Assembly (NCBI GenBank): GCA_945876035.1 | Contig: CAMCMU010000044.1 | Span: 1 to 39,563, forward strand | Direction: 5' to 3' | From: Schlesneria paludicola DSM 18645 | GTDB taxonomy: Bacteria; Planctomycetota; Planctomycetia; Planctomycetales; Planctomycetaceae | DNA: 39,563 nucleotides | Shown here: positions 1 to 9,289 of the stretch, piece by piece | Layout: each line of letters begins with the position of its first letter | Position numbering within the stretch: position 1 is the first letter of the stretch | Program-made: the position numbers and the translations under genes | The notes under the pieces: generated by a model | What the model saw: the letters and a program-made list of their open reading frames with translations, nothing else | Database searches by the model: none | Told to the model about the DNA's origin: nothing

Positions 1-5
1 TTTCC

Positions 6-2327
6 ATGAATCACGGGCGTGTCTTGATCTGGGGCTTGTTGATCGGATTGACGAATGCGGGGGGCTCTGCTCCGGTGATTTGGGCACAAGGGGTGCTGAT
101 CATTACCAATCATCTCGGGCCGCTCCCCCGACCGATCGCCCCTCTGCAACCTGTGCCTCACGTACCAATCTCGGCGCCCGTCTCGGCGTACAAAATCAAA
201 GCGTTAAGAGTGCAGGCGACAATCATCGAGCAGGTGGCTCGTGTCCACGTATCACAGTCGTTTGTGAATACTGGCAGCCAGCCGTTGGAGGTGCAGTTCC
301 TCTTCCCGCTGCCTGAGGACGGAGCGATCGACTCGCTGATGCTCTTAGTCGATGGTCAAGAGTGTCTTGGGAAACTGGTGCCGGCCAAGGAAGCACGCTC
401 AAAGTATGAGGCGATCGTTCGGTCGAATAAAGATCCGGCGTTGCTCGAGTGGATGGGCAGGGGTCTGTTCCAGACGAGCGTTTTTCCGGTGCCACCCGGT
501 GCCGAGCGAAAGGTCGTGCTGCACTACAACCAACTGCTGCGGAAGGATCACGGCCTGACCGACTTCGTCTTCCCACTGAGCACGGCGCGGTACACGTCGC
601 ACGCCATCGACAAGACCGAGATCCAAATCATGCTCGAGTCGGTCAGCGACATCAAAAACATCTATTCGCCCACGCACGCGGTCGACATCAAGCGATCCGA
701 CGCGCAGCACGCGGTCATCACGCTCTCGAGTACGAATGATGTCCCGACGAGCGACTTTCGGCTGCTGTTCGATGTGGACCAGGGCCAAATCGGTGCGAGC
801 GTCATCAGCTACAAGCCGAAGGATGACGAGGAGGGTTATTTTCTGTTGTTAGCCAGTCCGCGAGTGCAGACTCATGCCGCCGATCGACTCCCCAAGGCGG
901 TCCTGTTCGTCATCGATCGCTCCGGCAGTATGGCCGGCAAGAAGATCGAGCAGGCGAAGTCCGCTGTCACGTTCGTGATTAACAATCTGCATGACGGTGA
1001 CCTGTTCAACATCGTCGCCTACGACAACAACGTCGAATCATTTTTGCCGGCGTTAGTAAAATATGACGAGCAGACACGCAAGGCGGCGCTCGGTTACGTG
1101 GCGGGACTCTCTTCCCGCGGTGGCACGGACATTCACCAATCGCTCACCTCGGCACTGCACCAATTCACAGACAACACCCGTCCAAACTATGTCCTGTTTC
1201 TGACGGATGGCCTGCCCACGACTGGTGTCACGGATGAAACTCAGATCGCGGCCGGTTCGACAGCAGCGAATACGTTCCGGGCACGAATTCTGACGTTTGG
1301 CGTCGGCTATGACGTGAACAGTCGGTTGCTCGACCGCATCGCGCGTGACGGATCCGGGCGTTCTGAGTATGTCCCGCCCGGCGAAGATATCGAGACACAT
1401 GTGAGCGCGGTTTACGGCAACATCAGCGCTCCGGTACTGACAGACGTCGCGGTAAAATTTGAACTCGAGGGCATCAACTTCGCAGGCGAGCCAGCGGTCA
1501 ACCGCATCTACCCAAAAGCGAACTTCGACCTCTTCGAGGGCCAGCAGTTGGTCGTCGTCGGCCGCTACAAAAAACCGGGCGCGGCGAAGGTCGTCATCCA
1601 AGGTCGCGTCGCCAGCCGCGAACAACAGTTCGACTTCCCTGCAAACCTGATCGAAAAGAGTCACGACGAACGTGATGCCTTCGTCGAAAAATTGTGGGTC
1701 ATGCGTCGCATCGGCGAGATCATCGATCAACTCGATCTCTCCGGAAACAATGACGAACTGGTGACGGAACTGGTCAAACTCTCCACTCGATATGGGATCC
1801 TCACACCATACACGTCGTTCCTCGCGGATGAGACGCTGCGTCCGCTGGCGAATCAGGACGCCATTGATCGCACACAACGCAATCTCCCTGCGTTGAGTGA
1901 ACACTCCGGGCGGAGCGGTGTCGGTCAGCGAGCCGCCAAGGGAGAGTTCCAAAACGCTCAGACGCTGCCGTCGCCAGCCAAGACGTTCCGCGACGCGAAG
2001 ACCGGCATCGTCGTGACCACCGACTCGGTCCGGCAATACGGCAACCAAGTCGTCTATGCCCGGAAGATATTAAACACTCAACCCGCGGAAACAACCACGA
2101 GCCCTGCGGACGATACGGCAGCACAACAAATCGTTGTCACCCCAGAGACAGCGGGCCTCGACCTCGAAACGGACAAGGAACGCATCGAAGTGATCGAACG
2201 TTTCACAGAACCTTACTTCGTCCTCATTCATTCCAATACCTTCGCCGAAAACAAAATCCTCAGCCAGCAACGAACGGACGAACGACTGCTGATCTCTCTG
2301 CGAGGGAAAAACTATCTTGTGCAATAA
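6..2327 (+). CDS. Secreted VIT domain / von Willebrand factor A protein
   Basis: This 773-residue protein has the inter-alpha-trypsin-inhibitor heavy-chain layout. An N-terminal hydrophobic stretch ending near 'VIWAQG' acts as a signal peptide. A VIT domain follows at about residues 60-180, with the typical 'QSFVNTGSQPLEVQFLFPLP' pattern. A vWA domain covers about 295-470 and has an intact MIDAS (DRSGS near residue 304, plus the downstream 'FLTDGLPTTG'). About 280 further residues carry no domain I recognise. The family is expected to bind ligand or partner protein through a divalent metal in the periplasm or at the surface. I see no sortase signal or C-terminal anchor. The ATG at position 6 is accepted because the signal peptide follows at once, but the five bases upstream cannot exclude an earlier start. 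The substrate is unknown. Confidence 0.9.
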   Translation: MNHGRVLIWGLLIGLTNAGGSAPVIWAQGVLIITNHLGPLPRPIAPLQPVPHVPISAPVSAYKIKALRVQATIIEQVARVHVSQSFVNTGSQPLEVQFLFPLPEDGAIDSLMLLVDGQECLGKLVPAKEARSKYEAIVRSNKDPALLEWMGRGLFQTSVFPVPPGAERKVVLHYNQLLRKDHGLTDFVFPLSTARYTSHAIDKTEIQIMLESVSDIKNIYSPTHAVDIKRSDAQHAVITLSSTNDVPTSDFRLLFDVDQGQIGASVISYKPKDDEEGYFLLLASPRVQTHAADRLPKAVLFVIDRSGSMAGKKIEQAKSAVTFVINNLHDGDLFNIVAYDNNVESFLPALVKYDEQTRKAALGYVAGLSSRGGTDIHQSLTSALHQFTDNTRPNYVLFLTDGLPTTGVTDETQIAAGSTAANTFRARILTFGVGYDVNSRLLDRIARDGSGRSEYVPPGEDIETHVSAVYGNISAPVLTDVAVKFELEGINFAGEPAVNRIYPKANFDLFEGQQLVVVGRYKKPGAAKVVIQGRVASREQQFDFPANLIEKSHDERDAFVEKLWVMRRIGEIIDQLDLSGNNDELVTELVKLSTRYGILTPYTSFLADETLRPLANQDAIDRTQRNLPALSEHSGRSGVGQRAAKGEFQNAQTLPSPAKTFRDAKTGIVVTTDSVRQYGNQVVYARKILNTQPAETTTSPADDTAAQQIVVTPETAGLDLETDKERIEVIERFTEPYFVLIHSNTFAENKILSQQRTDERLLISLRGKNYLVQ

Positions 2328-2768
2328 ACCACGAATCCACGGAGACCGTGGTGGACAGACGATGTTGGCCACAGACTTTTACGGAGAGGCTGACCGAGAA
2401 CTCGACTGACCGTCAAAAACAATCTCGTGGTGTGAGTCCCCTCAAAACAAACCGTTTCTTTCAAGGAACGCTTCGAAAACACGGGGCGGAGAACGAACTG
2501 GTCGAGAAACTCGTGGGGCAGGCGTGTCAACGATTCCGTAAGCGAGTGAAATTTGACCAGCAGATTTTGCAGGATCAGACTTCAGGAGAATGTCTCCGAT
2601 GCGGATTCCAACTCACCCATTTAGCCTAATGGTTCGTTCTCGCACCATGTTTTGTAGACTCGAAACAAAAGTTTTGTTCGACGAAAAAATTGACAACTGA
2701 CGGTCGATTATTTCTTTAGGTGGGCCCCGAGTGCGGTGATCGATTAGACTCCCGAGCGGAAACGATGC
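2328..2768. other. Intergenic region, 441 bp
   Basis: I see no convincing gene. A 93-codon plus-strand frame (2348-2629) has no signal sequence, domain or ribosome binding site and is taken as chance. Positions 2661-2680 hold an inverted repeat around AACAAAA-G-TTTTGTT. A TTGACA (2690-2695) lies ten bases beyond it, but no good -10 box follows at the right distance. This may be the promoter and operator region of the next gene. Confidence 0.4.
2337..2351 (+). terminator. Short perfect hairpin after the VIT/vWA gene
   Basis: Arms CCACGG and CCGTGG enclose AGA, 10 bases after the stop codon. There is no T-run, so it is not a canonical intrinsic terminator. It could act as a transcript 3'-end structure. 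Confidence 0.3.
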
Positions 2769-3716
2769 GTGTCCCGAAATAAAACGATGGATGGTCAATG
2801 GACTGGGAACCGCATCCGTGATGGGTGGTGGTGTCTGTGGCCTATGGTTGTTGCCGCAGGGCTGTGGATCACATCTCTGGGCGTGGTGGAATCTGCGGAG
2901 GTCGGTGACGTCTTCGAGGATCCTCAGTTGATTTCCTCAGCTCGATCGTTTGCCGAGCGGCTCAAGTCTCCCTTCCTGCCGTCGGACGACGAACCGTTAG
3001 AAACGGACCGTCCCGATTTCGTCGAGGCCAGTTCGCTGGTTCCACCCGGCCGTGTACAACTCGAAAGCGGTTACACCTATGTCCTGAATCGGCCGGGAAA
3101 TATTGAATCGACGACCCAAAAAGCGCCAGAGTTTGTCTGGCGTATCGGCCTGACTGAACGCTTTGAAATGCGGATTTTGTGGGATTCCGGATATCTCTTG
3201 GAGCGTGAGATCGATCGCAACACGGGGACCGTTACCACAAGATCCGGCGGTAGTGACATGGATCTCGGTCTCAAGACCGCGTTGCTCAAACCCGATGGCT
3301 GGATTCCGCAGGCGTGCCTGATCTCAACTCTTTCTGTGCCGACAGGAGCTGACGCATTCCATTCGCAAAAGTCGCAACCCAAGTTTAACCTGATTTACAG
3401 TTGGGATCTCACCGACGATCTGTCGTTCAGCGGAAGCAGCGGCGTGCAGTATCTGTTCGAGAACGACGATAACTTCGTCCAAATTTCCCAAGGGCTCACG
3501 ACGGGCTACTCGATCACGGAGAAGTGGGGGATGTATCTCGAATGGTTCGCCTTCTTCTACGATGGAGCCGAGAGCGGCGAAACCGAGCAGTATGCCGACG
3601 GTGGCTTCACGTATAAATTCACGCCCAACTTTCAAGTTGACATCCGGGCGGGTGTCGGCCTGAATGAGGCCTCCAACGACTTCTTCAGCGGCGTCGGCTA
3701 CTCCGTTCGCTGGTAA
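2769..3716 (+). CDS. Putative outer-membrane channel (MetA-pathway phenol degradation / transporter-like)
   Basis: This 315-residue protein has a hydrophobic signal segment at about residues 20-42. A short linker leads to 'ETDRPDFVEASSLVPPGRVQ', the opening motif of planctomycete proteins assigned to the putative MetA-pathway/transporter beta-barrel group (Phenol_MetA_deg). The rest alternates short amphipathic strands rich in Tyr, Trp, Phe and Gly (for example 'GVQYLFENDDNF', 'WGMYLEWFAFFYDG'). It ends in an aromatic-terminated strand, 'FFSGVGYSVRW', as expected for a BAM-inserted barrel. The longest frame begins with GTG at 2769; an ATG at 2787 is equally possible. The family name reflects homology only, and phenol degradation should not be assumed. 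The likely role is an outer-membrane pore of unknown substrate. Confidence 0.8.
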   Translation: MSRNKTMDGQWTGNRIRDGWWCLWPMVVAAGLWITSLGVVESAEVGDVFEDPQLISSARSFAERLKSPFLPSDDEPLETDRPDFVEASSLVPPGRVQLESGYTYVLNRPGNIESTTQKAPEFVWRIGLTERFEMRILWDSGYLLEREIDRNTGTVTTRSGGSDMDLGLKTALLKPDGWIPQACLISTLSVPTGADAFHSQKSQPKFNLIYSWDLTDDLSFSGSSGVQYLFENDDNFVQISQGLTTGYSITEKWGMYLEWFAFFYDGAESGETEQYADGGFTYKFTPNFQVDIRAGVGLNEASNDFFSGVGYSVRW

Positions 3717-4377
3717 CGGCGGAGCGTATTCAGCACACGACACCAAACTCGGCTTCGCAAAAAACAGGTGGTCTTGTTGTTTTCTGACATCAGCCACGCG
3801 TGGCGTTCTGAACGGCGGGGAGGTCACTCCATCGATCAAGCAAATTCTTCGCGGGTGTTTTCTTTAGTCCACGGCATCGGCAAATCTCGTCACGCCGCTA
3901 CTGCCGCGTGACGAGATTTGCCTCCGAGCCGGTCGCGGAAGAATGAACCGTGAACCAACACTGCTGTTGAATCCTCCAACGGTTCACTGTCATCCCATTC
4001 AAAACTCACAACCAATACGGCGGATCCCATCAGCGCTGAACGGAATCCGCTCTCGCCCGGAGACGAAGAGGAACTCGACCAGCGATTGCCGACGTGAGAT
4101 GTGCGTGTACGCGATTTCGCTGGAAGACGTCTCACTTCTGACAGGAGCCTTCGACCACTGGCTCCGGCCATGAACTTCCACGCATGACCGTTGTCATTCG
4201 CCAGCGCACTCCGCCAGAAATGCCACGGCGGTCCGTTCAAAGACCGACACGGCCCGCTCCGTCCGAGGGCGATCGCGGTTGCCTGATGACATTCACTCGA
4301 TTCCAAACGTTCCGGACAATTCAACAACGATTCATCGCGCTGCAACGCCTGAGGACAATCAATGAGCGGACATTGGG
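3717..4377. other. Gene-poor stretch, 661 bp, with one unresolved minus-strand frame
   Basis: Apart from the 17-bp hairpin I see no firm gene. A minus-strand frame runs from 4414 (ATG) to 3890, overlaps the 3' end of the ABC permease and would encode about 175 residues. It is Cys-rich at first, then low-complexity Ser-rich, and its stop lies inside the hairpin. It has no recognisable domain or ribosome binding site, so it is left uncalled. It could be a decayed gene downstream of the permease. Confidence 0.3.
3879..3922. terminator. 17-bp perfect stem-loop between convergent genes
   Basis: Arms 3879-3895 and 3906-3922 are perfectly complementary over 17 bp and close a 10-base loop. It lies between the outer-membrane gene (plus) and the ABC-2 permease (minus), so it could end transcripts from both sides. 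Neither strand has a T-run after the stem, so it is not a textbook intrinsic terminator. Confidence 0.45.
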
Positions 4378-5211
4378 CTAGCTGCTGGCACTTCGATAGT
4401 GTCTCAATGACCATTGAAAAATCATTCTCGACACAAAAAATGTTGTCGCCGCCGTCAACAATGTCAGCCCCGAAAGCCAAGTCGGATCCAATGCCATCCC
4501 CAGAAGGACTCGAGCGGGAACAGTGACCACTAACAAGATCGGAAGGACATAGGAGAACACAAATCGCACCATTTCTCCGGTCGGCGATCCGCTATAAATA
4601 CTGCTTGGATAACGCGCGAAAATTGTGACGTAAAACCAGAAGTCGAGCAATCCTTGATTGCGTCCGAAGAAAATACTGGTTGCCGCCAAGCCAATCATCA
4701 AGCTGTAAAAGAAGAGAACAGCGCCGAAGATCAGCAGGACGTACATCACGAATGCCAGCGGCTGGACTTGATGACCCGCTTGAATGATCGCATAGACAAG
4801 AAGACCGATGGCAAACCCAGCTTGCGATGTCATGGCCAAATCGAGTTTTTCGAGCGACACCAAAAATTGCGTATCGATCGGCTTGAGGAGTGCAAAATCC
4901 AGGTCACCCGTGCGAATCAACTCACTGAATCGAGCACAGTTTGGCATGAAACAGGCTTCGACGATCGAATTAATCAGCATTCCGGTGGCCATAAATCCGA
5001 AGTATTCCGCGCGATTCCAGTCGTTGATTTGCGGAACTTGACGAAAGATCAAGTCAAAGAGCAGCACCTGCACCGTAAACCAGAAGCCGCGTGTCAGCAA
5101 CGTGATGAAGAAATTACTGCGAAAGGCCATCTCGCGGACGAGGGCATTTCGAAAAAACGCACGGAAGACACGCCCGTATTGAGCCACAGTCAATCCCCCC
5201 ACAACGTTCAA
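4378..5211 (-). CDS. ABC-2 type transporter permease (ABC2_membrane_6 / DUF990-like)
   Basis: This 277-residue integral membrane protein has about six hydrophobic segments. They include a first helix in '[19 protein letters not shown]', then '[17 protein letters not shown]', and a late pair around '[17 protein letters not shown]'. The loop reading '[17 protein letters not shown]' is the hallmark of the DUF990/ABC2_membrane_6 permeases, which export an unknown substrate with a separate ATPase. The start is TTG at 5211, and its last three bases overlap the purM stop as TTGA, indicating translational coupling. The next Met is at residue 28, inside the conserved region. No ATPase or second permease, which normally accompany this family, is visible nearby, so the partner must be encoded elsewhere or the gene is a remnant. 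Confidence 0.85.
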   Translation of the reverse strand: MNVVGGLTVAQYGRVFRAFFRNALVREMAFRSNFFITLLTRGFWFTVQVLLFDLIFRQVPQINDWNRAEYFGFMATGMLINSIVEACFMPNCARFSELIRTGDLDFALLKPIDTQFLVSLEKLDLAMTSQAGFAIGLLVYAIIQAGHQVQPLAFVMYVLLIFGAVLFFYSLMIGLAATSIFFGRNQGLLDFWFYVTIFARYPSSIYSGSPTGEMVRFVFSYVLPILLVVTVPARVLLGMALDPTWLSGLTLLTAATTFFVSRMIFQWSLRHYRSASS

Positions 5212-6269
5212 TGGATGGCATCGACACCGCGAGAACCCGCGAGAATCTTTCCAATGACCCAGTGATCCGTTCCCACGCGCGACAGGAGGCCACGGACGGC
5301 GTCGACGTGTTCGGGTTTGACGATGAGCGTGAACCCGATTCCCATATTGAACACGCGAAACATCTCTTCAAGTTCGATGCCGCCCAGTTTTTGAAGCCAC
5401 GTGAACGCCGGAGGAATTGACCAAGAAGACCTGTCAACCGCCAGACGACACTCGGCCGGAAGTAAACGCTCAATATTATCCTTCAATCCACCACCCGTGA
5501 TGTGGGCCAACCCCGAAACGGCATCTGGGGGGCATGCCTTCAAAACACTATGGATGATCTTCGGGTAAAGTCGCGTCGGTTCCATCAAGAGGTCGCCCAC
5601 TTTTTGACCCAACTCGGGAATGAGTTGATCGGCGGTCAGACCTGCCATCTCAAACACGACTTTTCGAATCAGGCTATATCCATTGGAGTGGAATCCACTC
5701 GAGGAGAGTCCAATAACCTCGTCACCCGGGCGAATTCCTTGGCCGTCAATGATTTGAGAACGTTCGACCACGCCGACACAGAAGCCCGCCATGTCAAAGT
5801 CAGAGCCCGCGTAAATATCCGGCATAATCGCCGTTTCACCACCCAACAACGCCGCACCACAATCAATACACCCGTCACTCACTCCCTTGACCAGCGATGC
5901 AATCAAATCGGGGTCGTCTTTTCCCATCGCAAGATAGTCGAGGAAGAACAACGGTTCGGCACCGAGACACAACACGTCATTGACGGACATCGCAACCAGA
6001 TCGATTCCGACGGTATCGAAACGGTGAACGCGTTGAGCCACCTTGATTTTTGTGCCCACACCGTCTGTTCCCGAAACCAGCACCGGATCCTGATACGTGG
6101 ATTGTCCTGGCCGATCGGAGACGTTGAGCCGCATCAAACCTGCAAAAGCATCTGCCAGAGGCATCACCCGCGGGGTGTGAGTACGCTTCATCAAGGCCGG
6201 AAGCCGACGCATCGCTTCGTCGTACAGTTCCAAGTCGACTCCTGCAGACTTATAGGTGACGTTCGACAC
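5208..6269 (-). CDS. purM: Phosphoribosylformylglycinamidine cyclo-ligase
   Basis: PurM (AIR synthase) carries out the fifth step of de novo purine synthesis, closing the imidazole ring of FGAM with ATP to give AIR. The protein shows the N-terminal 'YKSAGVDLE', the nucleotide-binding 'SGTDGVGTK', '[22 protein letters not shown]' split by substrate-binding loops, and '[14 protein letters not shown]'. I choose the GTG at 6269 because GGGGAG lies nine bases upstream and the 353-residue product matches the usual length of about 345. The longer frame to 6341 (ATG at 6341 or 6317) adds a tail with no ribosome binding site. This start also leaves a normal 147-bp divergent spacer to the YkgJ-like gene. 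The 3' end overlaps the ABC permease start by four bases. Confidence 0.96.
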   Translation of the reverse strand: MSNVTYKSAGVDLELYDEAMRRLPALMKRTHTPRVMPLADAFAGLMRLNVSDRPGQSTYQDPVLVSGTDGVGTKIKVAQRVHRFDTVGIDLVAMSVNDVLCLGAEPLFFLDYLAMGKDDPDLIASLVKGVSDGCIDCGAALLGGETAIMPDIYAGSDFDMAGFCVGVVERSQIIDGQGIRPGDEVIGLSSSGFHSNGYSLIRKVVFEMAGLTADQLIPELGQKVGDLLMEPTRLYPKIIHSVLKACPPDAVSGLAHITGGGLKDNIERLLPAECRLAVDRSSWSIPPAFTWLQKLGGIELEEMFRVFNMGIGFTLIVKPEHVDAVRGLLSRVGTDHWVIGKILAGSRGVDAIH

Positions 6270-6416
6270 TCGTGATGGCTCCCCAGAATTGGTAGATTGA
6301 CGGTCGATCGCAATCATAGCAACGCAAGCACATATTTTCATTTAGAACCGGCGAGTTTCACCGGTTCGGGCGCCGAAGAGACTCTTCTCCAGATTCACGA
6401 ACTCGAGGAACTCAAG

Positions 6417-6833
6417 ATGAGCAATCCGCCTTGGTATCAAGAGGGACTCCAATTCACGTGTACTCAATGTGGCAATTGCTGCACCGGTCAACCTGGATAC
6501 GTGTGGGTTACGGAAGAGGAGATTCGACAAATCTCGGATTACCGTGGAATCAGTATTGGTGAATTTCGGATCAATCATATGAAACTGGTTGGCACGCGTG
6601 TCAGTTTGCGTGAATTCCCCAATGGTGATTGTACATTTTTTGATGCCGCCACTCGTCAATGTACGGTCTATCCCGTTCGTCCGGCTCAGTGCAGAACGTG
6701 GCCCTTCTGGAACTCGAATTTGGAGAGCGAGCAGTCTTGGAAAGCGGTGACTTCCGTCTGTCCGGGTGCGGGTTGCGGAAATTTTGTTCCGTTAGCACAA
6801 ATACAAAAGCTGGCTTCCGTGATCGATATTTGA
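6417..6833 (+). CDS. YkgJ-type zinc/iron-chelating cysteine cluster protein
   Basis: This 138-residue cytoplasmic protein has the YkgJ/UPF0153 signature: C15-x2-C18-x2-CC (21-22), then GDC, 'RQCTVYPVRPAQCRTWPFW', and a C-terminal 'VCPGAGCG'. The family is predicted to bind Zn or an Fe-S cluster, and its reaction is unknown. A longer frame starts at 6297, but GAGG at 6405-6408, eight bases before the ATG at 6417, decides the start, and the family resemblance begins there. It is divergent from purM. Confidence 0.92.
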   Translation: MSNPPWYQEGLQFTCTQCGNCCTGQPGYVWVTEEEIRQISDYRGISIGEFRINHMKLVGTRVSLREFPNGDCTFFDAATRQCTVYPVRPAQCRTWPFWNSNLESEQSWKAVTSVCPGAGCGNFVPLAQIQKLASVIDI

Positions 6834-7144
6834 GAAGCGATGCGGCCCGTCGAACGAACAAAACGACCGTGGCTGTCAAATAGTGCCGCCTTTGACGTTT
6901 TTTCCAATAGTTTCGGCTGCGGCCGGTCGATACATCTACTCGACGGGTCTGGTCTTTTGTCCGCAAAATCAACGGATCTGCCATTTCAAGCTTGTGGTGA
7001 ACACGGTTCGGAGAAGTTGTCCCCAAAATATTCCTTGGGCACTCATTGACAGTAACTCTTTTTTGGGATTACACTTGAGTCATTGTGCGGCAACTGAATT
7101 TCGTTTGCAGCAAGCCCTTCGAGACAGGACGGGAGACTCCATTC
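6834..7144. other. Intergenic region, 311 bp, upstream of the HU-like gene
   Basis: Several short frames here show no domain or start signal. The right end carries the candidate promoter of the HU-like gene; I see nothing else. Confidence 0.4.
7046..7075 (+). promoter_or_regulatory. Candidate housekeeping-sigma promoter of the HU-like gene
   Basis: A perfect TTGACA (7046-7051) is followed after 18 bases by TACACT (7070-7075), which matches four of six positions of TATAAT. It lies about 70 bases upstream of the chosen GTG start. Found by eye; no start site is known. Confidence 0.45.
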
Positions 7145-7477
7145 GTGACCAAAAAAGAAATTGTCAAAGACATCTCAGAAGCGATTGGCCTGACTCAGCT
7201 CAAGACAAAAGAAATCGTCCAAAAGACATTTGATGCAATCGTGAAAACTTTGGTCGAAGATGGTCGAATCGAGCTTCGTAATTTTGGTGTTTTTGAAGTC
7301 AAAAAGCGGGCGGCCCGAAAAGCTCGGAACCCGAGAACGGGCGACAAGGTGTTTGTGCCAGAAAAATTAGTCGTCACATTCAAGCCTGGTAAGGAAATGG
7401 AAGAAAAAGTTCGGCAAATGCAAGAGGATGCGGCCAAAACATCCACGATTGAACTGAGTCCTGCCGAACCACAATAA
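7145..7477 (+). CDS. HU/IHF-family DNA-binding protein
   Basis: This 110-residue nucleoid protein has the helical dimerisation part '[20 protein letters not shown]' and the conserved '[20 protein letters not shown]'. The beta-arm '[15 protein letters not shown]' carries the Asn-Pro that intercalates and bends DNA. It ends with '[13 protein letters not shown]' and a 20-residue acidic/polar tail longer than in E. coli HU. The GTG at 7145 is preferred because GGGAG lies at 7131-7135 and the homologous sequence starts there; a longer frame begins at 7085. HU and IHF cannot be separated by eye. Its likely role is DNA bending and compaction. Confidence 0.93.
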   Translation: MTKKEIVKDISEAIGLTQLKTKEIVQKTFDAIVKTLVEDGRIELRNFGVFEVKKRAARKARNPRTGDKVFVPEKLVVTFKPGKEMEEKVRQMQEDAAKTSTIELSPAEPQ

Positions 7478-7488
7478 GTCAAAATCTG

Positions 7489-7502
7489 GGCGGTGATCCG
7501 CC
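7489..7502. other. Small GC hairpin after the HU-like gene
   Basis: GGCGG and CCGCC close a TGAT loop 11 bases after the stop, followed by an A-run rather than a T-run. It may stabilise the transcript end; it is not a standard terminator. Confidence 0.3.
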
Positions 7503-7604
7503 TCAAAAAAAATCAATGAGCATGATGCTCGTTGAATACTACTGCGATTGAGACATGGAGGACGAGAACGCTTGCTGCGGGCTCGTTGTGGCATGGAGGC
7601 CATC

Positions 7605-7826
7605 ATGCGAATTCGGCTTTACATCGGCGTTATGATGTTTGTTGGAACACTCGTTCAGATCGGGTGTATTGTGCCGATCTACTCCTCGTCGCCCGACAGT
7701 CGAGCGAGGCAACTGATCTTCGTTTCCGAAGGCTATCGCCAAATCCCCGAAATCTGGGAGCGGATCTGGGGCTTGGACATGCCTGATGTGGCGACTCCCT
7801 ATCGGACTCACGGTGGTGTCATCTGA
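7605..7826 (+). CDS. Small conserved planctomycete membrane/exported protein of unknown function
   Basis: This 73-residue protein has an N-terminal hydrophobic segment ending in 'LVQIGC', which resembles a lipobox but has Gln instead of Leu at -3. It continues 'IYSSSPDSRARQLIFVSEG', a Trp-rich part 'EIWERIWGLDMPD', and the invariant-looking C-terminus 'TPYRTHGGVI'. I recognise this tail from uncharacterised planctomycete proteins, so the gene is probably real, but no function is known. GGAGG at 7595-7599, five bases before the ATG at 7605, fixes the start; the ATG at 7593 overlaps that site. It is probably anchored to or exported across the cytoplasmic membrane. Confidence 0.82.
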   Translation: MRIRLYIGVMMFVGTLVQIGCIVPIYSSSPDSRARQLIFVSEGYRQIPEIWERIWGLDMPDVATPYRTHGGVI

Positions 7827-7885
7827 TTTCAAATACGGGGCAACTTACCCGCCAAATCGCTTGGCCGGTATTTTCTGCCGCAGAG

Positions 7886-7918
7886 GGGAGTCGCATGATG
7901 CAGCGTTGCTGCACTCCC
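7886..7918. other. Bulged hairpin between the small gene and pyrD
   Basis: An inner GCAGC-GTT-GCTGC stem (7900-7912) is extended by GGGAGT (7886-7891) pairing with ACTCCC (7913-7918), leaving an eight-base bulge on the left. It lacks a T-run. It could be a 3'-end structure of the small gene or part of the pyrD leader. Confidence 0.3.
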
Positions 7919-8024
7919 TGCCGATCGGTACGATTTGTCAGCCGCGCGCTCCATACGACAAAGCCTTCGAGCTGAGTTGATAATAAACATTTGGCGGGGC
8001 GTCCGATCTTTCGGGAATCGCCTC

Positions 8025-8975
8025 GTGCCGCGTCTTGATGTGAAACTCAATCGCCTTCAGTTGAAGAATCCGATTTTGGTGGCATCCGGCACGTTCGGCT
8101 ACGCACGCGAGATGCAGGCTTATGTCGATTTGTCCCGACTCGGCGGGATCATTCCGAAAACGGTCACCCCTTTGCCACGCCCAGGAAACCCACCACCAAG
8201 AACGGTGGAGACCTGTTCGGGATTACTGAACTCGATCGGCTTAGACAATGATGGCATCGACGCATTCGTTGCCAAGCACCTTCCCGATCTTCTGAATCTG
8301 GGAACATCCCTGATCGTCAACATTGCCGGAAAAAACACGTCCGAGTTCGTGACGATGGCGAGGCAACTTGACGAATTCTCGCAGATCACCGCCCTCGAAT
8401 TGAATATCTCCTGCCCCAACGTCAGCGGGGGAATTGACTACGGCACAAATGCACGCATGACGGCAGAAGTTGTCGCCTCGGTACGAGCTGCCTGCAACTT
8501 TCCAATTATCGCAAAGCTGACACCCAATGTGACCAATGTGGTCGAAATCGCCAAAGCGGCTAACGATGCCGGTGCTGATGCGGTGTCTCTGGTCAACACT
8601 TTTCAGGGTCTAGCCGTCAATTGGCAAAAAAGAAAGCCCATTCTCGGCAACGGAATCGGTGGACTCAGCGGACCGGCCATTAAACCACTCGCATTAAGAA
8701 TCGTTTGGCAGGTTGCCCAAGCCGTCAAGATCCCCATCATTGGGATTGGTGGGATCCAATCCATCGATGATGTCATGGACTTTATTGTTTGTGGAGCAAC
8801 GGCCGTGCAGATTGGAACGGCGAATTTTTACAATCCGCAACTTGCCGGGAGTCTTGTTGACGATCTGCTCTCGATCTTGGAACAGGAGAGCTGTCCGTCG
8901 ATTACCGATCTCGTGGGAACGATCCTTCCTTCTACTGTCGAACGATCACGGTGTGCACAGGGTGAGGTCCATTAG
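8025..8975 (+). CDS. pyrD: Dihydroorotate dehydrogenase, class 1 (PyrD catalytic subunit, probably 1B)
   Basis: PyrD oxidises dihydroorotate to orotate with FMN in pyrimidine synthesis. The sequence shows '[12 protein letters not shown]', '[19 protein letters not shown]', the active-site loop '[11 protein letters not shown]' with the class 1 cysteine, 'VSLVNTF', and the FMN phosphate site '[20 protein letters not shown]' / 'VQIGTANF'. The length of 316 residues and the cysteine fit the soluble 1B type, which normally needs an electron-transfer partner PyrK; none is in the window. The GTG at 8025 is chosen because GGGA lies eight bases upstream and homology begins there ('[13 protein letters not shown]'). 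Upstream in-frame starts (to 7935) only add an unlikely N-terminus. A diverged repeat begins 11 bases after the stop. Confidence 0.95.
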   Translation: MPRLDVKLNRLQLKNPILVASGTFGYAREMQAYVDLSRLGGIIPKTVTPLPRPGNPPPRTVETCSGLLNSIGLDNDGIDAFVAKHLPDLLNLGTSLIVNIAGKNTSEFVTMARQLDEFSQITALELNISCPNVSGGIDYGTNARMTAEVVASVRAACNFPIIAKLTPNVTNVVEIAKAANDAGADAVSLVNTFQGLAVNWQKRKPILGNGIGGLSGPAIKPLALRIVWQVAQAVKIPIIGIGGIQSIDDVMDFIVCGATAVQIGTANFYNPQLAGSLVDDLLSILEQESCPSITDLVGTILPSTVERSRCAQGEVH

Positions 8976-8985
8976 CGGAATTCAG

Positions 8986-9190
8986 CAATGACACCGGCGA
9001 CAAACGTCGGTTGCGTGGAAGTCTGTTCTGGGGACGGACATGAATTTTTTTTCTGCGGACGCGATGGGCGATTCGCTCAAGCGGTGTGACTGGACGGCTC
9101 TAACGGGAACACATGTCATCCGTTTTGAGGCAGGGAGCGCACGCCGCACGCTCGCAGGAGATTCCGGTCGGCAACTTTCTGCATTGTGTC
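8986..9190 (+). repeat. Diverged direct repeat, copy A
   Basis: This segment aligns in the same orientation with 12818-13037. Shared blocks include GTGGAAGT-C/T-GTTCTGG, TGTCATCCGTTTT, and GATTCC followed by GCAACTTT, with indels between. It starts 11 bases after the pyrD stop. The function is unknown. Confidence 0.75.
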
Positions 9191-9289
9191 AATCGCTTTG
9201 CGGTCGGGCGCAGACCCGGTCTGCGGAATCTCGACGATGATCCGCCGGACATCGTTCGCCGCACTGCACATTGTTCTCAGATCAATCCC

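Noticed and set aside
3890-4414. Minus-strand frame after the ABC permease
   Set aside because: It overlaps the permease, ends in a hairpin and becomes Ser-rich with no family resemblance; not strong enough to call a gene.
5502-6275. 257-codon plus-strand frame across purM
   Set aside because: It is antisense to purM, whose motifs and start are clear.
7489-7510. Intrinsic terminator of the HU-like gene
   Set aside because: The hairpin is followed by an A-run, not a T-run, on the coding strand.
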